64,000 bases of DNA. It comes from an uncultured Aquimarina sp. Lineage in GTDB: Bacteria > Bacteroidota > Bacteroidia > Flavobacteriales > Flavobacteriaceae. The notes under the pieces are model-generated. The model did not search any database. It was not told the origin of the DNA and saw only the letters and a list, made by a program, of their open reading frames with translations. Shown here in pieces: positions 19,314 to 28,368 of the stretch. Position 1 is the first letter of the stretch. The number at the start of each line of letters is the position of its first letter. The position numbers and the translations under genes were made by a program. The stretch spans positions 1 through 64,000 of the forward strand of contig CANMKK010000017.1 of assembly GCA_947498455.1 (NCBI GenBank). The letters run 5' to 3'.

Positions 19314-20426
19314 ATGAAGTTTTCAGAGTTAGGTGTTCCTAAAAATCTTAATAAAGGTCTTAAAGAAATGGGGATTATTGTTCCCACAAAAATTCAAGAA
19401 CAAACAATTCCCTTACTTATAGATAATAGTCAAATTGATTTTATAGGAAAGGCCCAAACAGGTACTGGTAAAACAGCTGCATTTGGAATTCCGTTACTAA
19501 CTAGTATTGATCCTGCAAAACAAGAAGTGCAAGGATTGGTATTAGCGCCAACCAGAGAATTAGGACAACAAATAGCGAAACAGCTATTTAAGTTTACTAA
19601 ATACACTGAAAAAATTTTTACAGAATCGGTTTATGGAGGAGAAAAAATAGAAAGACAACTAAGTAGACTAAAGCGCCCAACGCATATTATTGTTGCTACT
19701 CCCGGAAGACTTATTGATTTGATGGAAAGAAAAGCAATAGATATCTCCAAGGTTAAAACTATTATAATGGATGAAGCTGATGAGATGCTAAGTATGGGGT
19801 TTAAGAAAGATCTCACTACAATATTAAGTAAGACTAAAGGTCGCAGAAATGTATGGCTTTTTTCTGCCACAATACCTACATCACTCAATGAAATCATAAA
19901 CTCTTATGTAGATAAAAATGCAGTTAGGATCTCTATAGATAAAAATGAAGCTGTTAATAAAGGTATTGAACATCAATTTGTGGTTGGTGACGAGGTAAAT
20001 AAATTAGATACACTGACCTATTTTCTGAAAGCACAAAAAAGCCAGAGAGGAATTATATTTACAAAGACAAAAGTGGCGGCAAGAACCTTATCCAAACAGT
20101 TGAAGGCAAAAAACTATGAGATAGGTTTGTTAGAAGGTGAAATGACCCAAAAAGATAGAGATAAGGTAATGAGAGCATTTAAAAAAGGAACCATGGAATT
20201 ATTGGTTTCTACAGATGTTGCTGCAAGAGGAATTGATGTCGCCAATCTGGCATTTGTGGTTCATTATCAACTTCCGGATCAAATCGAATATTATACACAT
20301 AGAAGTGGTAGGACAGCTAGAGCTGGAAAAACAGGAATCTCACTCGCTTTAGTTGTAAAACAAGAACTTAAAATAATCCGGGATATGGAAAAGCAACTGG
20401 GAATTCGATTTCATCAAATAAGGTAA
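19314..20426 (+). CDS. DEAD-box RNA helicase
   Basis: 370 residues with all helicase motifs: Q motif (PTKIQEQTIP), motif I AQTGTGKT, PTRELGQQ, TPGRL, motif II DEAD, motif III SAT, then RGIIFTKT, STDVAARGIDV and HRSGRTARAGK. It unwinds RNA using ATP in the cytoplasm. The protein ends straight after the second RecA domain, so it lacks the C-terminal basic or RNA-binding extension of CsdA/DbpA/RhlE and is a minimal-core helicase. The neighbouring T6SS genes have their own promoter, so no functional link is implied. Confidence 0.93.
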   Translation: MKFSELGVPKNLNKGLKEMGIIVPTKIQEQTIPLLIDNSQIDFIGKAQTGTGKTAAFGIPLLTSIDPAKQEVQGLVLAPTRELGQQIAKQLFKFTKYTEKIFTESVYGGEKIERQLSRLKRPTHIIVATPGRLIDLMERKAIDISKVKTIIMDEADEMLSMGFKKDLTTILSKTKGRRNVWLFSATIPTSLNEIINSYVDKNAVRISIDKNEAVNKGIEHQFVVGDEVNKLDTLTYFLKAQKSQRGIIFTKTKVAARTLSKQLKAKNYEIGLLEGEMTQKDRDKVMRAFKKGTMELLVSTDVAARGIDVANLAFVVHYQLPDQIEYYTHRSGRTARAGKTGISLALVVKQELKIIRDMEKQLGIRFHQIR

Positions 20427-20485
20427 ATAGTAGTTACCATCACAATTTTGCTTCAAAAGCAATTTTAATTACTACTTAGCCATTA

Positions 20486-20493
20486 TATTTTTG
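20486..20493 (+). promoter_or_regulatory. -7 promoter box for the tssHBC block
   Basis: TATTTTTG matches the TAnnTTTG consensus 43 bases before ATG 20536. A TTG codon inside this box could extend the reading frame upstream but would lie before the transcription start, so it is rejected. Confidence 0.55.
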
Positions 20494-20535
20494 CTAATTA
20501 GTCGGTTATTTGTTTATTTTACGAAAAACCACTTC

Positions 20536-23013
20536 ATGCAAATATTAGATTATAAATTATCATCAAAGGTTGATAATGCAGTACATATAGCACAATCAAT
20601 AGCTAAAGAGTATTATAATGACCAATTTAATGCTGCCCATTTATTAAAAGCGCTGTTGCATAAAGATGTAGGCCTAAGAGATTTTTTTGATCAGATTGAT
20701 GTAGATATATATTATTTCGAAGAATGGTCCGAGGTAAGGATAGAGGCATTACCCAGAGTGGTTAATATACCAGATACTATAAAAGGAGATAAATCCATTG
20801 AAGCAGTTTTTAATGAAGCAGATACAATAAAACTGAAACTTGGTCAAGATGAAATAACTCCACATGCTTTACTCATATCATTATGTACTCCGGGCGTGGG
20901 TTTTTCTTATGAGCAATTAAAGACATTACCGCTTAAAGCAGATGATATCCTGATAGCAATAACACAAGGGCAAAAGGGACTAAATAAAATTGGTTCGAAA
21001 GGAAGCGCAGGAATAGTGAATGGTCAAAAAAGTGATTCAGGAATATTAGAAGAATATTGTATAGATAAAACTTTTGCAGCGAAAAATAGACAGTTAGAAG
21101 ATATTTTTGGAAGAGATGCAGAAGTAAAAATGATTACAGAGATATTAGGAAGACGTTCTAAACCTAATGTACTTATAACTGGAGAACCAGGTGTTGGTAA
21201 AACAGTATTATTAGACGGGTTTTCTGAAGCGGTTATTAATGGTAATGTACCTGAGGCTTTAAAAAATGCGCAAATTTATGAATTGGATTTTATCAATTTA
21301 GTTTCTGGAGCAAGTTATAAAAGTGAAGTAGAGGATAGGTTTAAAAAAATATTGGTTGCATTAAAGGAGTTTGAAAAACCAGTTTTACTGATTGATGAAA
21401 TCAATAATATCACTGATAAGAATAATGGCAATCAGGGGCTAGTCAATATTTTAAAATCAGAACTAGCAAAAGGTGAAGTAACGTTTATTGCTACAGTTAC
21501 TAATGATGCATTTAGAAAACACATAGAAACAGATGAAGGGTTTTCCAGACGGTTCGAAATAGTTGCATTAGAAGAACCATCAGAAGTAGATACCCTAAAA
21601 ATGATATCTAATACGATTAATAAATATACAGAATTCCATAGCTTAGATATTATAGATGATACCATTGCAGAGGCTATTAGGCTCTCCAAAAGATTTAATA
21701 AAGACAGAAGCTTGCCAGATGCAGCAATTGATCTTATTGATAGAACAATGTCAGCAACAAACTATATGATTGAAACCACAGCTAATCAGGTTGCTTTATT
21801 AAAAGAGAGTTTAGAAGAAATCACGACGAAAGAATCAGAAGAATCAGATAAAATAGATAAACTAGGTTGGTTGTTTAGTAACCTAAAAAATAAATTCAGC
21901 TATTTGTTATTTACTGAGCTAGGAGAAGAGGAGATGATTTTAGGAGAAGAAACGTTTGATAATTATAAAAATAAAATTGTTTCTATTCTTGATCGTTTTT
22001 TTGATAAAGCTTCAGAAGATAAAAAGTGGATAGATAAAAATGATGTTTCAGCAACAATAGCTAATAAAACAGGAATTCCTGTAGGGAAGCTTCAGGCAGA
22101 TGAAAAAGAACGATTGTTGAATATGGAAGCGCATCTTAAAAAAAGGGTAATAGGTCAAGATCACGCAATTAAAATCATTTCTGAAGCCGTATTAGAATCT
22201 AGATCAGGACTCAGTAAACCGGGGCTTCCTATAGGTTCTTTCTTTTTTACAGGACCAACCGGAACTGGAAAAACAGAATTGGCAAAATCACTGGCAGAGT
22301 TTCTTTTTCAGACAGAAGATTCTATTATTCGATTTGATATGTCAGAGTTTAAAGAAGAGCACTCGGCAGCATTGTTATATGGAGCACCTCCCGGGTATGT
22401 CGGGTATGAAGAAGGAGGCTTGTTGGTAAATAAAATAAGGCAGAAACCATATTCAATAGTTTTATTTGATGAAATTGAGAAAGCGCACCCATCTGTTTTT
22501 GATATTTTCTTACAAATATTAGATGAAGGAAAGTTAAACGATAGGTTAGGAAAAACAGGAGATTTTTCTAATGCTGTAATATTATTTACTTCTAATATAG
22601 GAAGTGAGCATGTGGTGAAATCTTTTGCAGAAGGAGAAATTCCAAAATCTACTGATCTATTGGAATTAATGAGTAGGCATTTTAGGCCAGAATTTTTAGG
22701 AAGATTGACGGAAATAGTACCTTTTGCACCAATTACAAAAGAAAACGTTGTAAAAATATTTAATATTCAATTAAAAGATTTACACAAGGCATTAAATAAA
22801 CAAGAAATAACTTTGGAGCTAACAGAGAGGGCTCTGGAATACCTTGCCTATAAAGGGTTTACTCCAAAATATGGAGCTAGACCACTCAGAGGAGTAATTA
22901 GAACAGAACTTAGAGCTCCTTTATCCAAAATGCTAATTACGGGTAAAATAAGTAAAGGGAGTAAGGTGTTTCTTGATATTCAAGAAGAAAAAATGGAATG
23001 GAGCTATCAATAA
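20536..23013 (+). CDS. tssH: T6SS sheath-recycling ATPase TssH (ClpV)
   Basis: 825 residues of the ClpB/ClpV class. An N-terminal Clp domain (residues 1-150) includes AAHLLKALLHKDVGLRDFFD. The first AAA+ module has GEPGVGKT at 216-223 and VLLIDEINN. The second has GPTGTGKT at 573-580, VLFDEIEKAHPSVFD and the sensor YGARPLRGVI near the end. TssH disassembles the contracted TssB/TssC sheath so it can be reused. Assignment as TssH rather than ClpB rests on the adjacent tssB and tssC, 64 and 15 bases apart, and on the shortened middle domain. Confidence 0.9.
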   Translation: MQILDYKLSSKVDNAVHIAQSIAKEYYNDQFNAAHLLKALLHKDVGLRDFFDQIDVDIYYFEEWSEVRIEALPRVVNIPDTIKGDKSIEAVFNEADTIKLKLGQDEITPHALLISLCTPGVGFSYEQLKTLPLKADDILIAITQGQKGLNKIGSKGSAGIVNGQKSDSGILEEYCIDKTFAAKNRQLEDIFGRDAEVKMITEILGRRSKPNVLITGEPGVGKTVLLDGFSEAVINGNVPEALKNAQIYELDFINLVSGASYKSEVEDRFKKILVALKEFEKPVLLIDEINNITDKNNGNQGLVNILKSELAKGEVTFIATVTNDAFRKHIETDEGFSRRFEIVALEEPSEVDTLKMISNTINKYTEFHSLDIIDDTIAEAIRLSKRFNKDRSLPDAAIDLIDRTMSATNYMIETTANQVALLKESLEEITTKESEESDKIDKLGWLFSNLKNKFSYLLFTELGEEEMILGEETFDNYKNKIVSILDRFFDKASEDKKWIDKNDVSATIANKTGIPVGKLQADEKERLLNMEAHLKKRVIGQDHAIKIISEAVLESRSGLSKPGLPIGSFFFTGPTGTGKTELAKSLAEFLFQTEDSIIRFDMSEFKEEHSAALLYGAPPGYVGYEEGGLLVNKIRQKPYSIVLFDEIEKAHPSVFDIFLQILDEGKLNDRLGKTGDFSNAVILFTSNIGSEHVVKSFAEGEIPKSTDLLELMSRHFRPEFLGRLTEIVPFAPITKENVVKIFNIQLKDLHKALNKQEITLELTERALEYLAYKGFTPKYGARPLRGVIRTELRAPLSKMLITGKISKGSKVFLDIQEEKMEWSYQ

Positions 23014-23077
23014 AGATTATGTTCTGAGATAAAATTTAGTATATTTATAATTCGGAATCATTATATACAGAGAAAGT

Positions 23078-23530
23078 ATGAGCAGTAACACATATGGATT
23101 AGGAGGAACAGAGGTAAAAACCGATGCCAGTGAAGCTATATTGGAAATCGGACAGAATAAAACACTTCTTGTTCAAAAATTAACTCAAGATCAACCTATC
23201 AAACCAAAGGTTGTTAATGGACTTACATCCATTGAACACGTATTTGAAAACTATAAACCTGAAATAGAGGTGGAATTTGAAGATGCTGATGGAGTGGAAA
23301 GTAAAGAAATGCTAAAATTTAATCATTTAGGAGATTTTGGTAAAAAAGGAATTATTAACCAGAGTAAGTTTCTTAATGATTTGGATACAGAAAAAGATCA
23401 GTATCTAAAAGTTGTAAAACAGCTTAAATCTAATAAAATCTTGAAAACTGCATTAGCAGACCCAGATGCAAAAGAAGCATTGTTAAGATCAATTCAATCA
23501 TTATTAGCAGAATTACAACAACAAGGTTAA
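23078..23530 (+). CDS. tssB: T6SS contractile sheath small subunit TssB
   Basis: 150 residues of the VipA/TssB type as found in Bacteroidetes: a glycine-rich N-terminus (MSSNTYGLGGTEVKTDASEA), the core KFNHLGDFGKKGI (matching the LGDFGPEAV-like region of VipA) and a C-terminal helix that interlocks with TssC (LLRSIQSLLAELQQQ). With TssC it forms the contractile outer sheath. It lies between tssH and tssC in a tight operon. Confidence 0.92.
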   Translation: MSSNTYGLGGTEVKTDASEAILEIGQNKTLLVQKLTQDQPIKPKVVNGLTSIEHVFENYKPEIEVEFEDADGVESKEMLKFNHLGDFGKKGIINQSKFLNDLDTEKDQYLKVVKQLKSNKILKTALADPDAKEALLRSIQSLLAELQQQG

Positions 23531-23544
23531 AAGCAATAAATTAC

Positions 23545-24897
23545 ATGGCAGCAGGAAAACAAGCTCAAGAGAGCATTAAAATAGAAAATCCAGCAAAGGA
23601 GTTAAAAATTAATGAAGAGAAATTAGCTAAATATGGTGGTTTCGATTTATTAGAAGCATGTATTGACGACGTTCAGAATATGAACCCTGATCGTAAAGCA
23701 CGTAAAAAGATCTTTCTTACAGAATCTACAAAAAAGGCAGATAGAGCAAAGCTTCAGAAAACTTTGGAAATATGGGGAGATATTTTATCATCTAGTGATG
23801 ATCTCTCTGTTATGGTGGAAGAATCAGAAAAAAATTCTGAAATCGCTAGAAAGTCGTTAGAAAAAAACTTAGGAACTGCATTAGAACAAACAAGAGAGCT
23901 CGAACAATCATATAGATCAGTGGCTTTATTTTTTAAAAATACAGAATCGCAAAAAATAAAGAATATTAATATCATGAATGCTGAGCTAGAACAGCTAAAA
24001 GATCTTGATAATACTAGGTTTATTGATGCGGTACAGGAAGAATTGGTACAAGGATATGATCGTTTGGATCTAAGAGATAACTATGGTTTATTAGTGATAC
24101 CAGGATATTTGGGATCTAATAAAGTTGTAGAAAAATGGGCCAAAATTGCACATGATAATAAGGTAATGATGGTTACGGACTTTGAACATCTTGATGAGCC
24201 AGATGATGTTATGGAGATGTTTGAGGCAGCTAACCTTACAGGAGGAGATAAATATCGATCTAATGTTATAATGGCTTGTAATTGGCTTGTTGGTAGAGGA
24301 AAACATGACGAAGTTGGAGAAGATGATGATCTTTTTGTACCTCCATCAAGTGCTCTGGCCGGAAAAATATATAAAACCTTAATGTCACAGGTTACAGCTG
24401 GTAAGAAATTTGGTGGAATGAATGAGGTAGATGGAGTCCGTTTTGACCTAAAGAAGAGTGAGATTGCACAATTGGAGAAGTTAGGTTTAGTACCGATGGT
24501 AAATGAATATGGTAAAGTGATGGCTTTTTCTGCTAAAACATTATTTAATGGAGATAATCTAGGGCTACAAACATATTCTGTTGTAAGAGTATTTGATTAT
24601 GTTACTAAAGTTTTAATGGATTTCCTAAATAGAAGAGCTTTCGAAAACTTCAATGCGAGAACCCGAAAAGAATTGATGGGACAGATTGTTAAGTTTCTTG
24701 ATGAAATTACAGGTCCAGATAAATTAATAGAAGATTTTTCTATCAAACGTTTCGAACAAGATCCGCAACAAAAAGATAGAGTGTATCTGGATATACATAT
24801 GAAACCTTACTTTCCGGCAAAAAACTTTATGATCAAAATGGATGGTCAAAAGGGAGATGATGGAACGGATTGGGATTCCGATTATCAACAACAATAA
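23545..24897 (+). CDS. tssC: T6SS contractile sheath large subunit TssC
   Basis: 450 residues, the VipB/TssC subunit of the sheath. Recognisable segments include GYDRLDLRDNYGLLVIPGYL, a helical middle part, and the C-terminal IHMKPYFPAKNFMIKMDGQK that forms the handshake beta-sheet region. TssB and TssC contract to push the TssD tube through the target membrane. It ends the tssH-tssB-tssC block and faces a convergent receiver gene across a terminator. Confidence 0.92.
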   Translation: MAAGKQAQESIKIENPAKELKINEEKLAKYGGFDLLEACIDDVQNMNPDRKARKKIFLTESTKKADRAKLQKTLEIWGDILSSSDDLSVMVEESEKNSEIARKSLEKNLGTALEQTRELEQSYRSVALFFKNTESQKIKNINIMNAELEQLKDLDNTRFIDAVQEELVQGYDRLDLRDNYGLLVIPGYLGSNKVVEKWAKIAHDNKVMMVTDFEHLDEPDDVMEMFEAANLTGGDKYRSNVIMACNWLVGRGKHDEVGEDDDLFVPPSSALAGKIYKTLMSQVTAGKKFGGMNEVDGVRFDLKKSEIAQLEKLGLVPMVNEYGKVMAFSAKTLFNGDNLGLQTYSVVRVFDYVTKVLMDFLNRRAFENFNARTRKELMGQIVKFLDEITGPDKLIEDFSIKRFEQDPQQKDRVYLDIHMKPYFPAKNFMIKMDGQKGDDGTDWDSDYQQQ

Positions 24898-24921
24898 AGA
24901 TAATTAAGAATATTAAAATTC

Positions 24922-24955
24922 AAAACGAGTATCAAAATTTGATGCTCGTTTTCCT
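24922..24955. terminator. Bidirectional terminator between tssC and the receiver gene
   Basis: AAAACGAG at 24922-24929 pairs with CTCGTTTT at 24945-24952, with inner ATCA/TGAT pairs, followed by T-rich sequence on the plus strand and preceded by A-rich sequence for the minus strand. Confidence 0.85.
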
Positions 24956-24957
24956 TT

Positions 24958-25335
24958 TCAGAGAGAATTATTAATTTTTACAGTCGAGATAGCGGATAAA
25001 AGTTTATCGAAATCCACAGGCTTTGGGAAATATTTATCGAATCCAATATTTATGAATCTTCGCGCATCTCCGGGCATAGCATAAGCTGTTACTGCATACA
25101 CAGGAATCTTTCTTACGATTTCTAATTCCTTGAATTTTTTTAATAATTCACAACCATTCATTTGATTTATACCAAGATTAATATCAACTAAAATAAGATC
25201 TAAAGATTTTTCTTCTACTATTTTTAAAGCATTCGGAGCATTCTCCGCAATAATAACGGTTGATTTATTCTTAGAGAGCATTTTATCCATTACCATGGCA
25301 TTAACCTTATTGTCTTCTACATAGAGTATATTCAT
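24958..25335 (-). CDS. Stand-alone response regulator receiver
   Basis: 125 residues forming a single CheY-like receiver: acidic pocket EDN at 7-9, phospho-acceptor Asp51 (LILVDINLG), Thr/Ala at TAYAMPG near 82, and the conserved Lys in FPKPVDF. There is no output domain. Its ATG overlaps the stop of the preceding histidine kinase gene by four bases, so the two are co-translated. The kinase has no receiver of its own, so this protein is its likely partner, passing the signal on by protein contacts. Confidence 0.92.
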   Translation of the reverse strand: MNILYVEDNKVNAMVMDKMLSKNKSTVIIAENAPNALKIVEEKSLDLILVDINLGINQMNGCELLKKFKELEIVRKIPVYAVTAYAMPGDARRFINIGFDKYFPKPVDFDKLLSAISTVKINNSL

Positions 25336-27542
25336 AATTTATGGGGTATAGTGATTATAAATTCTGTTCCTTTATTTAGTTCGCTTTTAATACTAATTTT
25401 TCCTCCCAATACTTCAATATATTTTTTGGAAAGACTCAGTCCTATTCCAGTTCCTTCGTATTTACGACTCAGTCCAAAACTTTCTTGAATAAAAGGATCA
25501 AATATTTTTTCTAAATTATCATTTTCGATCCCGATACCTGTATCTTTAATACTAACTAGAATACATTTTTTCTTTTCAATAGCTTTTATTTTTACAATAA
25601 TTTCGCCAACATCAGTATATTTAATAGCATTATGAATGATATTATTTAAGGCAGTCTGAAATAAATTTTCATCTATATAGGCTGATGGACAGTTTTCATC
25701 TAGCTCCAGAGTGTACAGAAGATTTTTTGATTTAGCCAAATGTCGATATTCACGATAACATGTTTCAACGGTATAATTCATATCCAATTCTTGATAATCC
25801 AGATTATTTTGTATGGTGTCAATTTCACTATAATGTGATAAATTATTTATAGTCTTTAACAACCTATCTTTACTTTCCTCCAGATATTCTAATAATCTTT
25901 TTCTCTCTTCTGGTTTTTCTTCACCTTGCAACAGTAAATTGCTAATTGTCATAATACCATTTAATGGGGTTCGTATTTCATGACTAAAGTTGGATAATAT
26001 ATTCGATTTTAATGTACTAAGCTCTTGTTCTTTAAGATGTGCTTCTTTTATGGCGATTTCCGCAGATTTCAGTTCTGTAATATCTTGAAAACTAACAAGA
26101 ATAGAGTTGATGTTATTATTGTTGTCAGAAATAGGGATGTATCTCCCCTCAAGCCATTGTACGGCTCCTTGATAGGTAACTCTTTCTATTTCTTTTTTTA
26201 CCTCAGTTCCTTTTAAAGCTTTATTAAATTCATTTGCAAAAGTATTTTTGAAATTAACAGGTATGACATCTATAAAACGAGAAGTTGTTATAGTCGGATC
26301 GATGTTAAAATCTCTTTTTATGATTTTTAACGAATCTTCATCCGCCATTAATATTTCCCCTTTATTGTTTAGTAGTATGGTATACGTACAATTATTGTTT
26401 ACCATAGCTAGTAATCTACTTTGATTTTCAGCTATAGTTCGTTCATTTATTTTTTTTTGATGGACATCTATTAAATTGCCAATCATGCGAATAGTTTTAC
26501 CTTCTTTATTTTTTTTGCGATATCCGTATACCTCATAATGACGGTAGCCTACATCAATATGTTTAAGTCGGTAATAATTAAAATAGTGATAACCTTCTTT
26601 ATTCAGGTTTTTGGCATGTCTTTCTAAAGCTTCATCTATATCATCCGGATGTATCATTTTTCTGAAAACCTCTTCAGGTACAAACTCCTGATTTAGTGGT
26701 AATCCCAACATTTTTTTAAAATCTATACTATAAAAAACATGATCAGTTTCTATGTTATGATCAAACAATCCAGATCGAATTCCTTTTAAAGCAAGATGTT
26801 TTGTTTCTTCATTATATTTAAGTTTCTCAATATAATCTTGGCGTTCTGTGATATCTGAAAAACTTGCATTGATAAAAATAACTTTGTCATTATGTATTGT
26901 AGGTTCACCAAGAACTCTTACCCATTTTTGGACACCTGTAGCAGTGATTAATCTTTCTGTATAATCAAAAGGAGTTTTAGAACTAATAAGAGTATCCAAG
27001 TGTTTTTTTACCCTGTCGCGAGATTCTGGATGATAATAATTTATAATTTCTTCAATAGTAATTGGTGTGTCTGGTTTCAATTCTAGAAGTCTGTAACATT
27101 CCTTAGATAAAAATAACTCTTCTGTAATAGGATTAAAATACCAAGCACCGGTTTTTGTTAATTTGGACAAAGAAGTGAGTGCATAATGTTCTTTGTTTTC
27201 TTCTGTTATATCAATTCCTGAAGCATATATGAGGTCATCATGGCATACAAAATCGAATTTCAGAGATAATATCCCACTTTTGGTGGAAGAGTAAAATCTA
27301 AAAGTTCTACCAAGAATAGGTTCGTTTTTGCCTAGATTCGAAACAACTTTTTTAAATCCTGATTTGTCTTCATCAATGACATAATTAAATATAGATTTCC
27401 CAATTACTTGTTTTTTAGGCGACTGAAACAATGTTTCACAGCGTTTATTTGTGTGAAATATTTCCCCTTTATTATCTATAATAACGAGATAAAGTAAGGT
27501 TTTTTCAGTTAAAGAGATAAATTCTTCTGCTGTAAATGCCAT
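25332..27542 (-). CDS. Cytoplasmic multi-PAS sensor histidine kinase
   Basis: 736 residues, no signal peptide or membrane segment. Four PAS-type units fill residues about 1-495 (for example HTNKRCETLFQ, the second and third with PAC-like ends SDITERQDYIEK, and DITELKSAEIA). The dimerisation and phospho-acceptor domain follows, with His521 (NFSHEIRTPLNG), then a HATPase domain to the end (NALNNIIHNAIKYTDVG, DTGIGIENDN, GTGIGLSLSKK). It probably senses a soluble ligand, redox state or light-type signal; which one is unknown. It is paired with the overlapping receiver gene and stands between T6SS blocks 1 and 2. Confidence 0.92.
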   Translation of the reverse strand: MAFTAEEFISLTEKTLLYLVIIDNKGEIFHTNKRCETLFQSPKKQVIGKSIFNYVIDEDKSGFKKVVSNLGKNEPILGRTFRFYSSTKSGILSLKFDFVCHDDLIYASGIDITEENKEHYALTSLSKLTKTGAWYFNPITEELFLSKECYRLLELKPDTPITIEEIINYYHPESRDRVKKHLDTLISSKTPFDYTERLITATGVQKWVRVLGEPTIHNDKVIFINASFSDITERQDYIEKLKYNEETKHLALKGIRSGLFDHNIETDHVFYSIDFKKMLGLPLNQEFVPEEVFRKMIHPDDIDEALERHAKNLNKEGYHYFNYYRLKHIDVGYRHYEVYGYRKKNKEGKTIRMIGNLIDVHQKKINERTIAENQSRLLAMVNNNCTYTILLNNKGEILMADEDSLKIIKRDFNIDPTITTSRFIDVIPVNFKNTFANEFNKALKGTEVKKEIERVTYQGAVQWLEGRYIPISDNNNNINSILVSFQDITELKSAEIAIKEAHLKEQELSTLKSNILSNFSHEIRTPLNGIMTISNLLLQGEEKPEERKRLLEYLEESKDRLLKTINNLSHYSEIDTIQNNLDYQELDMNYTVETCYREYRHLAKSKNLLYTLELDENCPSAYIDENLFQTALNNIIHNAIKYTDVGEIIVKIKAIEKKKCILVSIKDTGIGIENDNLEKIFDPFIQESFGLSRKYEGTGIGLSLSKKYIEVLGGKISIKSELNKGTEFIITIPHKL

Positions 27543-28368
27543 AATGATGTTATTCGCATTTTTAAAGTTACAAAAATGATTTATATATAGAGCTTTTATT
27601 ATTAAATCGAATTATAACTATTTTAAAAAAAAAGATAAAAGTTATAATTATTTAGATTTTATATCTGATGATAAAGCAAGATTATCAACCTCTTTTAATG
27701 TTAACACCTACGATTGTTTTGATGGTTATGAGTAAACCTAGTGGTTAATAAGATTGCTAGAAAGTAATATGTTGGTATGTACTAGAATTTTTATGATAAA
27801 GAGCTGTCTCTTTAATTTAAAACTTCAAGACGTAATGGATATAAGGATTTAACCATATTCATAGTGTGTATTTGGGGAATGGTATAATTATAATTTATAA
27901 CCAATAGAGTGCAAAATGGAATTCCTTTAAATTGAATATGAATTTTAAAAAAAAATAGATCGCTACAAAAAAACTTTCAGATAGTTGTGAAAATGGTTAA
28001 TGAGACTGATGTGCTTCCAAACGGATAAATCAATCTTGTGGCGTAATTCTTTAAGAATAGGTTGGTTAGTATTTAAAAGCAGCTGCTTGTCGATATTTGT
28101 AATGTGTTTATCTACATTATTAGTGTGTTTAGCTAAAAAGTGTTTGAAGCTGAACTAATTTAATTAAGTTTAGTTTATATAAAACTACTCTTAGAACCCC
28201 AATCGAGATTTGTTTTAAGTGAATTCTAGTCAATAGAGAATACTTTTTTTCACTAAATAAGAATGGGGGCTTTTTTATAATTCCCAATGACTTTACTATT
28301 TATTCAACCAGTATAAGTCTTTAATTTGAACATAAACTTTTATTAACATATACTAAACTTTTTTAATC
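27543..28368. other. Large intergenic region before the chitinase gene
   Basis: 826 bases separating a divergent kinase gene from the chitinase gene. No convincing ORF is visible. It contains a copy of a weak dispersed repeat (27950-27993) and, at about 28194-28275, a possible fold: CCCCA near 28196 pairs with TGGGG near 28265, inner AGTGA/TCACT pairs, then a T run. The length suggests extended regulation or an unannotated small RNA; neither is demonstrated. Confidence 0.4.
27950..27993 (+). repeat. Weak dispersed repeat, copy A
   Basis: A 44-base stretch (AAAAAATAGAT, CTACAAAA, TTTC, TAG, GTGA, AAT blocks) aligns without gaps to 48332-48375, with roughly three-quarters identity by eye. Both copies are intergenic. 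Confidence 0.45.

Noticed and set aside
20536..23013. ClpB chaperone instead of TssH
   Set aside because: The gene is coupled to tssB and tssC and the middle domain is short; a separate ClpC lies at 9.6 kb. Sequence alone is not absolute proof.
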